Source: Anaeromicrobium sp.
GTDB lineage: Bacteria; Bacillota; Clostridia; Peptostreptococcales; Thermotaleaceae
DNA: 40,529 nucleotides
NCBI RefSeq assembly: GCF_025210435.1
Contig: NZ_JAOART010000044.1
Span: forward strand, 1 to 40,529
Direction: 5' to 3'
Under the pieces are notes generated by a model, which was given only the letters and a program-made list of their open reading frames with translations, was not told where the DNA came from and did no database searches. This document shows, in pieces, positions 33,346-40,529 of the stretch (position 1 is its first letter; each line of letters starts with the position of its first letter). The translations under genes and the position numbers were made by a program.

Positions 33346-35703
33346 TTAATTTAACACTTTATTTGCAATTTCCACAGCTATTTTTGCATCTTTAGCATAA
33401 TAATCTGCCTTAATCATCTGAGCGTATTCTTCGTTTAATACGGCTCCACCCACAAAGACTTCACATTCTACTTCATTTTCTCTTAAAAGCCTTATGGTTT
33501 CTTCCATGCTTTTTACTGTAGTAGTCATAAGGGCACTTAACCCTATTAATTTTATATTTTCATCCTTAGCCACTTGTACTATTTCCATAGGATCCACATC
33601 TTTTCCTAAATCTATCACTTCAAAGCCATAATTTTCTAGTATAACCTTCACTATATTCTTACCTATATCGTGAATATCTCCCTGCACCGTGGCTAATATT
33701 AATTTTCCTTTACTTATTTGTTCTTCTTCCCTTTTTATTCTATCCTTTATAACTTCAAAGGCCCTTTTCACCGTTTCTGCCGATATTATAAGTTGTGGCA
33801 AAAATACACTTCCCTCTTCAAATCTATTCCCTACTATATCTAGAGCTGGAATTAAATCTTCATTTACTATTTGGATTGGAGCCTTTTCCTTTAAAAGCCC
33901 TATGGTCTTATCCTTTGCCTCTGCCTTTAGTCCCTTTATTATGATTTCTTGTAGTGTTAAATGGGAAGTTTTCACTTCACCTTTAGGATTTTTCACATCC
34001 TTAAAATTGTCTATATAGATTTTTGATTCCTTATCTTCATTGGCAAGGACTTTATATGCAAATATAGTCTCTAATATATCCTCATCCTTAGGATTTACTA
34101 TGGGAGCATCTAGTCCACTAGCTAAGGCCATACTTAAAAAGGTCTTATTTAATAATCTTCTATTTGGTAGTCCAAAGGATACATTACTAACTCCTAGGGT
34201 GGTTTTTACATTAAACTTTTCCTTTACCATCTTTACTGCCCTTATAGTTTCTAATACTTCCTCTTGTTGAGCACTGGCCGTAAGAACTAAACAATCTATT
34301 AATATATGCTTTTTATCTATTCCATACTCTTTAGCCCCTTGTATAATCTTTTCTGCAATTTTTACCCTATCTTCAGCCTTAGATGGTATTCCATCTTCAT
34401 CTAGGGTAAGGGCCACTACACAAGCTCCATATTTTTTAACTATGGGAAATATATCCTTCATAACAGATTCTTTTCCATTTACAGAATTTATTATGGCCTT
34501 TCCATTGTACGCCCTTATGGCCGCCTCTATGGCCACAGGGTCCGTGCTATCGATTTGTAGGGGTAAATCTACTATGGACTGTACTTCTTTCGTTACATCC
34601 TTCAATAGACCTATCTCATCTATTTCTGGTAACCCAACATTCACATCTAATATATGGGCCCCCTTTTCCTTTTGTAGTATTGCTTCTTTTAATATATAAT
34701 CTATATTCCTATCTCTAAGGGCTTCTTTAAATTTTTTCTTTCCCGTTGGATTTATTCTCTCTCCTATCATTACAACTTCATCGATTATTACATTTTTTGT
34801 GGCGGAAGTTACAGCAGTAAATTCTTTATCTTTTACTTTTACTGGTTCCTTATCCTTTAATCTATTTACCACTTCCCTTATGAACTTATCATTTGTACCA
34901 CAACACCCTCCAACTACTCTAACTCCTAAAGACCCTAGTTCTTCTATGGTAGTTCCAAACTCATGGGGGGTCACATCATAAAGGGTCTGGTCATTTACAA
35001 TTTTAGGTAATCCTGCATTAGGCTGTATCATAACAGGTATTGATGAATAGTCTAATATTTTAGTTATTATATGTTTACTTTCATTAGGGCCCAATGAACA
35101 ATTCATTCCTAGTACATCTACTCCTATACCTTCTAGGAAAATTACCATACTAACAGGGTCTGTTCCTGTAAAAGTTCGTCCGTCTTCTTCAAAGGTCATA
35201 GTTGCAAATATGGGTAATTTACTATTTTCTTTTGCTGCTAGTATGGCTGCCTTCATCTCATATAAATCTGATATGGTCTCTATTAATATTAAATCACATC
35301 CTGCCTTAGTTCCTGCTATTACTTGCCTCTTAAATATGTCATAGGCCCTTTCAAATTTTAGAGTTCCCATGGGCTCCATCATTTGACCTATGGGCCCCAT
35401 GTCTAGAGCCACATATTTATTTTCTGCCACTTCCTTAGCATTTTTTACTGCTGCATTTATTATTTCTTCCACAGAGTATGGTGTATCTTTTAATTTTAAT
35501 TCATTAGCCCCAAAGGTATTTGTAGTTATTATATCTGCCCCTGCTTCCACGTATTTTTTATGAATTTCTTTTACTATATGAGGATGTATTATGTTATAAG
35601 TCTCTGGTATTTCACCCCTTTTTAATCCTCTCTCCTGTAGCATAGTACCCATAGCACCATCAAAAAATAATATGGAATCCTTTAACTTTTCCCTAATGTC
35701 CAC
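33346..35703 (-). CDS. metH: Cobalamin-dependent methionine synthase without reactivation domain
   Basis: 785 aa from the GTG at 35701-35703, which follows AAAAGGAGAG nine bases upstream. The frame stays open for 34 more codons, but those derive from the 140-bp repeat. Domains: homocysteine-binding barrel (1-290; ILFFDGAMGTMLQERG, zinc ligands CS and GGCCGT), methyltetrahydrofolate-binding barrel (about 310-570; GERINPTGKKKF), helical cap, and B12-binding domain (about 665-785; DIHDIGKNIV with the cobalt-ligating His). The C-terminal activation domain is missing, as usual in Clostridia; a separate protein at 35857-36513 supplies it. Controlled by the tandem SAM-I riboswitches upstream of metF. 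Confidence 0.95.
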   Translation of the reverse strand: MDIREKLKDSILFFDGAMGTMLQERGLKRGEIPETYNIIHPHIVKEIHKKYVEAGADIITTNTFGANELKLKDTPYSVEEIINAAVKNAKEVAENKYVALDMGPIGQMMEPMGTLKFERAYDIFKRQVIAGTKAGCDLILIETISDLYEMKAAILAAKENSKLPIFATMTFEEDGRTFTGTDPVSMVIFLEGIGVDVLGMNCSLGPNESKHIITKILDYSSIPVMIQPNAGLPKIVNDQTLYDVTPHEFGTTIEELGSLGVRVVGGCCGTNDKFIREVVNRLKDKEPVKVKDKEFTAVTSATKNVIIDEVVMIGERINPTGKKKFKEALRDRNIDYILKEAILQKEKGAHILDVNVGLPEIDEIGLLKDVTKEVQSIVDLPLQIDSTDPVAIEAAIRAYNGKAIINSVNGKESVMKDIFPIVKKYGACVVALTLDEDGIPSKAEDRVKIAEKIIQGAKEYGIDKKHILIDCLVLTASAQQEEVLETIRAVKMVKEKFNVKTTLGVSNVSFGLPNRRLLNKTFLSMALASGLDAPIVNPKDEDILETIFAYKVLANEDKESKIYIDNFKDVKNPKGEVKTSHLTLQEIIIKGLKAEAKDKTIGLLKEKAPIQIVNEDLIPALDIVGNRFEEGSVFLPQLIISAETVKRAFEVIKDRIKREEEQISKGKLILATVQGDIHDIGKNIVKVILENYGFEVIDLGKDVDPMEIVQVAKDENIKLIGLSALMTTTVKSMEETIRLLRENEVECEVFVGGAVLNEEYAQMIKADYYAKDAKIAVEIANKVLN

Positions 35704-35739
35704 AACTAATCTCTCCTTTTCTAAGGCATATTCAAAAAA

Positions 35740-35866
35740 TAAATTAATTATTCCACTGGTTATTTGAATTATTTTCTTCGTTATGGCTCCCTTACATATG
35801 TTCAATATGCTCGCTCACCATGCCTTGAAAATAATCCAAATTCCTCAGAGAACTGACTAGTTTATT
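35740..35866 (-). repeat. Diverged 140-bp repeat, copy 2
   Basis: Minus-strand homologue of 21805-21945. It starts at the stop codon of the activation-domain gene and runs into the open frame upstream of metH. It contains a short open frame ending MVSEHIEHM-stop. It gives metH a spurious N-terminal extension. Confidence 0.6.
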
Positions 35867-36513
35867 TCTTTCATATGCCTAAAACTACAACTCTCATATT
35901 TATTACAACTTAAACATTTATTTATATTTTTCTTTTCCTTTATCTGAAATCCAATAAGGGCCGTTACTGATTTTCTAGGTATCAATATACTAGATTCTGT
36001 GGCAGTCACTCCAACTCTTTTATTTCCATCTAATATATTTAGTATATTATTTTGTACTTCAATGGAAAAATCACCATATCCAGGACTATATCTAAAGGTA
36101 ATGTTCTTACCTTCGTTCCTTGCAATTTCTTTAATTTCTTCTTCAATCCTATCACAAATATACTCTATATAGGTAGTGGCACAGGCATCTAATATGAGGG
36201 CCTTTGTTAAATTAATTTTTTCATAATACCTTATCTTATAATCAACCATACTTCCTAGTGTGGCCACCATTACAACACATTTAGTTGAATCCTTTAAGTG
36301 TTCCTTTATATTTTCTCCCTCTAAAGTAAAGTTAGTATTTTCTAATATATATCCATTATCCTTATTTATATTAAATATATCATACACGTATTTAGGTTTA
36401 GATATGGATTTTATTTCAACAATACATTCATCTATGAGATTATTTAATTTTTCGTCTATATATTGGTTTTTATATGATAAATATCTAAGAACTTCTTTTT
36501 TATCAATAGACAT
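35857..36513 (-). CDS. MetH reactivation-domain protein
   Basis: 218 aa resembling the C-terminal activation domain of MetH as a free protein. The conserved AdoMet-binding RYSPGYGDF motif lies at about 140, with LILDACATTYIEYICDRIEE and SILIPRKSVTALIGF around it. A short cysteine-rich tail (CLSCNKYESC) could hold a metal or Fe-S centre. It probably reactivates cob(II)alamin in the MetH encoded next to it. Between metF and metH in one operon. Confidence 0.88.
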   Translation of the reverse strand: MSIDKKEVLRYLSYKNQYIDEKLNNLIDECIVEIKSISKPKYVYDIFNINKDNGYILENTNFTLEGENIKEHLKDSTKCVVMVATLGSMVDYKIRYYEKINLTKALILDACATTYIEYICDRIEEEIKEIARNEGKNITFRYSPGYGDFSIEVQNNILNILDGNKRVGVTATESSILIPRKSVTALIGFQIKEKKNINKCLSCNKYESCSFRHMKEIN

Positions 36514-36532
36514 GCCTATCTCCCACCCTTTT

Positions 36533-36766
36533 ATAGATTTATCAATTATAAGTTTCCCTTATACAGTAACTTGCCTATAAGGGAAACCATTGAAAATCTT
36601 TGGAACCCTGGAACGTCACAACATTCTATGCTACTTGAACATGACTCATGAACCTATCTACGAAGATTCACACTTTTGCTTGTGACAAGGACTTGGGTGG
36701 AAAAGATTTTCAATGGTTTCCTGAAATAGGCTCACATAAAGCTGGTTTATGAATGCGAGATCTATA
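36533..36766 (+). repeat. Intergenic structured repeat, copy F
   Basis: Full copy between metF and the reactivation gene. Stem pair AACCATTGAAAATCTT with AAGATTTTCAATGGTT, versus ATATT/AATAT in copy C, shows compensatory change. It must be transcribed (antisense orientation) inside the met operon mRNA. Confidence 0.87.
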
Positions 36767-36777
36767 ATTATAACTTT

Positions 36778-37674
36778 TTATACGGCCTTTTCATTTAATG
36801 CTTTTAGTACATAACCTATATTCTTTATTATTCTATGGGCTATTTCTGGTTTATTCATAGTATATATATGGATTCCGTCAATTCCAGAAGATAATAAATC
36901 TATTATTTGTTCCGTAGCATAACATATACCTGCCTCCATTAGGGCTTCCTTGTTATGTTCATATTTATTCATTATTTTCATAAATTTAGGTGGTATATAG
37001 GACCCACAAAGGGATACAATTCGCTCTACTTGCTTCTTATTAGTAACAGGCATGATCCCTGCTTGTATAGGAATATTTATCCCCTTATTTAATAAATCTT
37101 CATGGAACTTATAAAAATTATTGTTTTCGAAAAATAGTTGTGTTATTAAAAAGTCTGTACCGCAATTTACTTTTCTAATTAAGTTTTCCATATCCTTATC
37201 CATATTATTATTTTCTATGTGGCCCTCAGGATAACAAGCTCCTCCTATGGAAAATTTGCCATAATCCCTAATATGTTTGACTAAATCAGATCCATACCTA
37301 TAGTGTAGAGGATCTGGAAATTTAAAATCGGGATCATTAGGAATATCTCCCCGCAAAGCTAAAATATTCTCAATATTATTTTCTCTAAGTTCTCTTAGTA
37401 CATGGTCTATCTCATCCTTTGTGGAAGATATGCAAGTAAGATGGGCCAAAGCCTCTATATTATATTTATTCTTAACTATAGATGCAATTTCTAATGTCTT
37501 ATTTTCATGGCCACTACCCCCTGCTCCATAAGTGACACTTATATAATCTGGTTTCAATTCTCCTAATCCATCAATAGTTTTATATATGGTATCTATAGAA
37601 CTACTTTTCTTTGGTGGAAAAATTTCAAAGGAAATAACAGGTTTTTTCTGATTAAATAAATTTTTAATCTTCAT
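36778..37674 (-). CDS. metF: 5,10-methylenetetrahydrofolate reductase
   Basis: 298 aa from the ATG at 37672-37674, which follows GAGGAGTGAG; six extra codons upstream are unlikely. FAD-binding barrel with VISFEIFPPKK, SVTYGAGGSG, LTCISST, ALRGDIP and GGACYPEGH, ITQLFF. It makes methyl-tetrahydrofolate for MetH. First gene of the metF-reactivation-metH operon behind the SAM riboswitches. Confidence 0.95.
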   Translation of the reverse strand: MKIKNLFNQKKPVISFEIFPPKKSSSIDTIYKTIDGLGELKPDYISVTYGAGGSGHENKTLEIASIVKNKYNIEALAHLTCISSTKDEIDHVLRELRENNIENILALRGDIPNDPDFKFPDPLHYRYGSDLVKHIRDYGKFSIGGACYPEGHIENNNMDKDMENLIRKVNCGTDFLITQLFFENNNFYKFHEDLLNKGINIPIQAGIMPVTNKKQVERIVSLCGSYIPPKFMKIMNKYEHNKEALMEAGICYATEQIIDLLSSGIDGIHIYTMNKPEIAHRIIKNIGYVLKALNEKAV

Positions 37675-37714
37675 ATTCTCACTCCTCGTCAAACTAGGTT
37701 ATTAATAAAATGAA

Positions 37715-37858
37715 AAACTCTCTTAAGGATAAGAGAGTTTGTTTGTATTTTTTTAAACTTTCCTCTCATCTTCCAGCTTAATTGCTGCAGGATTTGGCAC
37801 CTTAGCTTTACGCAGGTTGCCGGGCTTCATAGGGCCAGTCCCTCCACCTCTCTTGATG
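37715..37858 (-). promoter_or_regulatory. SAM-I riboswitch, proximal unit, with terminator
   Basis: On the minus strand the S-box order is complete: AGAGAGGTGGAGGGACTGGC, CCTATGAAGCCCGGCAACC, AAGGTGCCAAATCCTGC, GGAAGATGAGAGG. The terminator stem 37715-37724 with 37731-37740 is followed by T5. SAM binding should stop transcription before metF. Confidence 0.95.
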
Positions 37859-37883
37859 AAATCTTTATTAATTTTTGAATTTT

Positions 37884-38028
37884 AAAAAACCTCTTTCATA
37901 CTGAAAGAGGTTTATATACTAAAAATATATTCTCATCTTTCAGCTTAATTGCTGCAGGATTTAGCACCTTTGCTTTACGCAGGTTGCCGGGTTTCATAGG
38001 GCCAGTCCCTCCACCTCTCTGGATAAGT
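37884..38028 (-). promoter_or_regulatory. SAM-I riboswitch, distal unit, with terminator
   Basis: A second full S-box aptamer (about 37932-38025; GAGAGGTGGAGGGACTGGCC, GAAACCCGGCAACC, AAGGTGCTAAATCCTGC), with its own 11-bp terminator stem (37888-37898 with 37902-37912) and six T. It lies in tandem upstream of the proximal unit, so two terminators in series gate the met operon. Confidence 0.95.
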
Positions 38029-38050
38029 TTTATCATATTAAATTATATAA

Positions 38051-38079
38051 ATTATATATATAGTAGAAACATATGTCAA
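38051..38079 (-). promoter_or_regulatory. Promoter of the met operon
   Basis: TTGACA (38074-38079), 17 bases, TATAAT (38051-38056) on the minus strand, just upstream of the distal riboswitch. Confidence 0.85.
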
Positions 38080-38137
38080 TACCTTTATATTTGATTTTTC
38101 ATATATTAAAAATATTTTTCTCAATTTTAAGAATTTA

Positions 38138-38166
38138 TTGACAAGAGTCCTATTTTTTGCTACGAT
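38138..38166 (+). promoter_or_regulatory. Promoter of ilvBN
   Basis: TTGACA (38138-38143), 17 bases, TACGAT (38161-38166). The leader to the ilvB ATG is only about 25 bases, leaving no room for a T-box or attenuator. Confidence 0.75.
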
Positions 38167-38196
38167 AGTTGAAATATTTTTTAAAGGAGATAGGAT

Positions 38197-39810
38197 ATGA
38201 AAACATCAGATATTATAATTAAATGTTTAGAAAAAGAGGATGTAAGATTTATATTTGGATACCCAGGAGGTGCAGTCCTACCTCTTTATGAGTCTCTTAG
38301 ACACTCTAATATAGACCATATCTTAGTCCGCCATGAACAATCTGCTGCCCATTGTGCCAGCGGCTATGCCCGGGCTAGTAAGAAAGTAGGCGTTTGTTTA
38401 GCCACATCAGGACCTGGTGCTACAAACTTAATCACAGGGATAGCTACAGCCTACATGGATTCCATTCCATTAGTAGTAATTACAGGTCAAGTAAATTCTA
38501 ACCTAATAGGTAAAGATGTATTTCAAGAAGCAGATATAGTAGGCTCTACTGAACCTTTTACAAAACATAATTATTTAGTAAAAAAAGCCCAAGATATTCC
38601 TAGAATAATAAAAGAAGCCTTCTATATCGCTAAAACTGGTCGCCCTGGGCCAGTACTTATTGATATTCCTGTAGATATCCAAAGGGAGAAAATGAAATTC
38701 AACTACCCATCAGACATAAATATACTAGGATACAAACCTATATATAAGGGTCATCTAGGACAAATTAAGCGAGCCTTAAATAAACTAAAAGGTTCTAAAC
38801 GTCCTCTTATTTGTGTAGGTGGAGGCATAATTTGTGCAAATGCAATAGATGAATTTAGAGAATTTGTAAATAAGGGACAAATACCTGTAATCCATACTCT
38901 TATGGGTATAGGTGCATTAAACGAAGATTCAAAATATCATTTAGGAATGGTTGGAATTCATGGAAATAAGGACTCTAAAAATATAGTTAGCAAAGCTGAT
39001 TTAGTAATGATCATAGGGGCAAGAATAGCCGATAGGGCTCACAATCTAATTCAATCTTTAAATGATGACATTCATATAATACATATAGATATAGACCCAG
39101 CCGAAGTGGGAAAAAACATAAAATCCCATGTACCTATAGTTGGTGATGCTAAAACCATATTACAGGAATTAAATGAAAAAATAACTAGCTTAGATACTAA
39201 TGATTGGATAGACCAATTACAAGTTATTAGATCTTGTGAGAAACAAAAGAATATTATTAATGAAAAATATGTTAATCCTAAAATAGCTCTAAATTATCTC
39301 TCTGATGAAGCAGATCATAATTCTATAATTACAGCTGACGTGGGCCAAAATCAAATTTGGACCATTAGAAATTTTAAGTTCAGTGGTAAAAGGTCCATAT
39401 TAACATCTGGTGGCCTTGGTACTATGGGATACTCCTTGCCTGCATCTATTGGAGCACAGTTTGCTAGTACTAATAAGGTTATATGTATTACTGGTGACGG
39501 TGGTTTTCAAATGTCCTTAGGGGAATTAGGAACTATTGCTCAAAACAATCTACCTATACTTATAATTCTATTTAATAATAATAGATTAGGTATGGTAAGG
39601 GAACTACAGTATAATGCCTATGGAAAAGGAAACTACTATGGCGTTGATTTACAAAATCCAGACTTTATTCTCTTATCTAAGGCCTATGGAATAGATGGTA
39701 TTTCTGTAAATAACAACGGGGAATTTGAAGAAGTAATAGAAAATGCTTTAAAATCTGATAAACCTTATTTAATCGAGTGTATGGTTGATCCTGATTTTGC
39801 AACACTTTAA
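38197..39810 (+). CDS. ilvB: Acetolactate synthase, large subunit
   Basis: 537-aa ThDP-dependent enzyme of valine, leucine and isoleucine synthesis. N-terminal catalytic Glu in LVRHEQSAAHCASGYARA, FAD-type middle domain, and ThDP motif GDGGFQMSLGELGTIAQNN. Slightly shorter than most family members, at the C-terminus. RBS AAAGGAGA. Followed by ilvN with the stop adjacent to its ribosome-binding site. Confidence 0.93.
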   Translation: MKTSDIIIKCLEKEDVRFIFGYPGGAVLPLYESLRHSNIDHILVRHEQSAAHCASGYARASKKVGVCLATSGPGATNLITGIATAYMDSIPLVVITGQVNSNLIGKDVFQEADIVGSTEPFTKHNYLVKKAQDIPRIIKEAFYIAKTGRPGPVLIDIPVDIQREKMKFNYPSDINILGYKPIYKGHLGQIKRALNKLKGSKRPLICVGGGIICANAIDEFREFVNKGQIPVIHTLMGIGALNEDSKYHLGMVGIHGNKDSKNIVSKADLVMIIGARIADRAHNLIQSLNDDIHIIHIDIDPAEVGKNIKSHVPIVGDAKTILQELNEKITSLDTNDWIDQLQVIRSCEKQKNIINEKYVNPKIALNYLSDEADHNSIITADVGQNQIWTIRNFKFSGKRSILTSGGLGTMGYSLPASIGAQFASTNKVICITGDGGFQMSLGELGTIAQNNLPILIILFNNNRLGMVRELQYNAYGKGNYYGVDLQNPDFILLSKAYGIDGISVNNNGEFEEVIENALKSDKPYLIECMVDPDFATL

Positions 39811-39823
39811 GGAGGAGATTAAA

Positions 39824-40318
39824 ATTAATAGAAGAGTACTATCCGTATTAGTAGAAAATCAATCAGGGGTCCTAAGTAAAATAGCAGGTCTATTTAGCCG
39901 ACGGGGATACAATATAGACAGCCTATCTGTAGGGGAAACGGAAAATCCTAAGATATCACGTATGACTATAACTATTGCTGATGATGATTATATTATAGAA
40001 CAAATTACCAAACAACTTTACAAACTAATTCCAGTTATAAAGGTAATAGAATTAAAAGCAGACAATGCAGTTTACAGGGAATTAGTTCTAGTAAAAATTA
40101 AAACAACTCTAGACACTCGAGCTTCTTTAATTGAAACTACTAATATATTTAGGGGAAAGATAATTGACGTATCTAAAGATACCATGACTGTAGAACTCAC
40201 AGGAGACTCTAATAAAATCTCTGCATATATAGAAATGATTACCCCTTATGGCATAGTTGAATTTGTCAGATCAGGATTTGCAGGATTACAGAGGGGAAAT
40301 ATTAAAATTACTGATTAA
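39824..40318 (+). CDS. ilvN: Acetolactate synthase, small (regulatory) subunit; probable AUU start
   Basis: 164 aa if started at ATT 39824-39826. The N-terminal ACT domain (NRRVLSVLVENQSGVLSKIA, GLFSRRGYNIDSLSVG) binds valine for feedback inhibition. The C-terminal domain (about 85-164) completes the usual 160-170 aa. The strong ribosome-binding site GGAGG (39811-39815) has no ATG, GTG or TTG at proper distance; ATT stands exactly 8 bases downstream, where family members start. The only upstream candidates are TTGs inside ilvB without a ribosome-binding site. Confidence 0.9.
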   Translation: MNRRVLSVLVENQSGVLSKIAGLFSRRGYNIDSLSVGETENPKISRMTITIADDDYIIEQITKQLYKLIPVIKVIELKADNAVYRELVLVKIKTTLDTRASLIETTNIFRGKIIDVSKDTMTVELTGDSNKISAYIEMITPYGIVEFVRSGFAGLQRGNIKITD

Positions 40319-40372
40319 GAGGGAAGAGATTCTATCTTCTCTTTTCTTGTTAGGCATATGAACCCAAATAAA

Positions 40373-40401
40373 AAAGACAAAGGATAAAATCCTTTGTCTT
40401 T
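40373..40401 (-). terminator. Terminator after 5S rRNA
   Basis: A perfect 13-bp stem (40373-40385 with 40389-40401) and T run on the minus strand, directly after the 5S gene. The ilvN transcript ends in a weaker hairpin near 40321-40347. Confidence 0.9.
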
Positions 40402-40404
40402 AAA

Positions 40405-40519
40405 CTAGCAACGTCCTACTCTCCCAGGCAGTTACCCACCAAGTACCATCGGCGCTAAGAGACTTAACTTCTGTGTTCGGTATGGGAACAGGTGTAGCCC
40501 TCTTGCTATTGCCACTAGA
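40405..40519 (-). rRNA. rrf: 5S ribosomal RNA
   Basis: Read on the minus strand it has the standard landmarks: TAGTGGCAATAGC, the loop CACCTGTTCCCATACCGAAC, ACAGAAGTTAAG, GCGCCGATGGTA, and the closing GGGAGAGTAGGAC...GCTAG, complementary to the 5' end. Ends are set to within a few bases. It is probably the last gene of an rRNA operon whose 23S lies to the right. Confidence 0.95.
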
Positions 40520-40529
40520 TGTTGAATAA

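Noticed and set aside
38041-38196. T-box or leader attenuator for ilvBN
   Set aside because: The promoter is only about 25 bases from the start codon; no room for a leader structure.

Overview
The window is AT-rich and comes from a low-GC, anaerobic, spore-forming member of the Clostridia. The evidence is the spore-maturation pair spmA/spmB, a Gin-type sigma-G inhibitor next to tmk, T-box and SAM-I (S-box) leaders, an 8Fe-8S ferredoxin, a TcdR/UviA-like sigma factor, and a tmk-darA-holB-ricT-trmN6-abrB-metG-tatD gene set in the order known from Bacillus/Clostridia. A 5S rRNA gene lies at the right edge on the minus strand, and most genes share that strand. I cannot name the genus.

Left accessory block (1-9.2 kb). 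A possible IS200/IS605-type end lies at the edge. Next comes a cluster of leaderless FN3/CARDB, BspA-like leucine-rich-repeat and LysM proteins headed by a small alternative sigma factor. The sigma gene and the downstream LysM-LRR-FN3 transcription unit share a nearly identical promoter (TTTACT-N16-CTCTTTAA). This suggests a self-activating sigma circuit driving a surface or effector operon. It is followed by a LytTR response regulator translationally coupled to an unannotated 47-aa AgrD-like peptide ORF, and by two CheX-family genes, one fused to a receiver domain.

Housekeeping block 1 (9.6-19.5 kb). This holds tatD, metG with a Met T-box, a DUF1540 small protein, trpP with a Trp T-box and a striking promoter palindrome, an orphan PAS histidine kinase, a YtrA-type GntR/ABC operon with a palindromic operator, and cca.

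Accessory block 2 (19.5-23.3 kb). This holds a DisA_N-like (diadenylate-cyclase-type) protein fused to TPR repeats, gene remnants, and a type III toxin-antitoxin locus. The antitoxin RNA has two perfect 47-bp repeats, its own sigma-A promoter and a terminator in front of a ToxN/CptN/TenpN-like toxin.

Housekeeping block 2 (23.4-32.9 kb). This holds spmBA, a DUF948-like protein, an AbrB-type regulator, trmN6, ferredoxin, ricT, holB, darA (PII-like c-di-AMP receptor), tmk, an SLH-domain surface protein and gin.

Methionine and branched-chain block (33-40.3 kb). metF, a MetH reactivation-domain protein and a truncated-type metH lie behind two complete tandem SAM-I riboswitches, each with its own terminator. 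Divergently, ilvB-ilvN follows; ilvN appears to use an AUU start.

The most intriguing feature is a roughly 235-bp intergenic repeat family with five full copies and one deleted copy, all in the same orientation. It has terminal inverted repeats and long stems with compensatory changes around a nearly invariant core. It looks like a mobile or structured-RNA element that I do not recognise.
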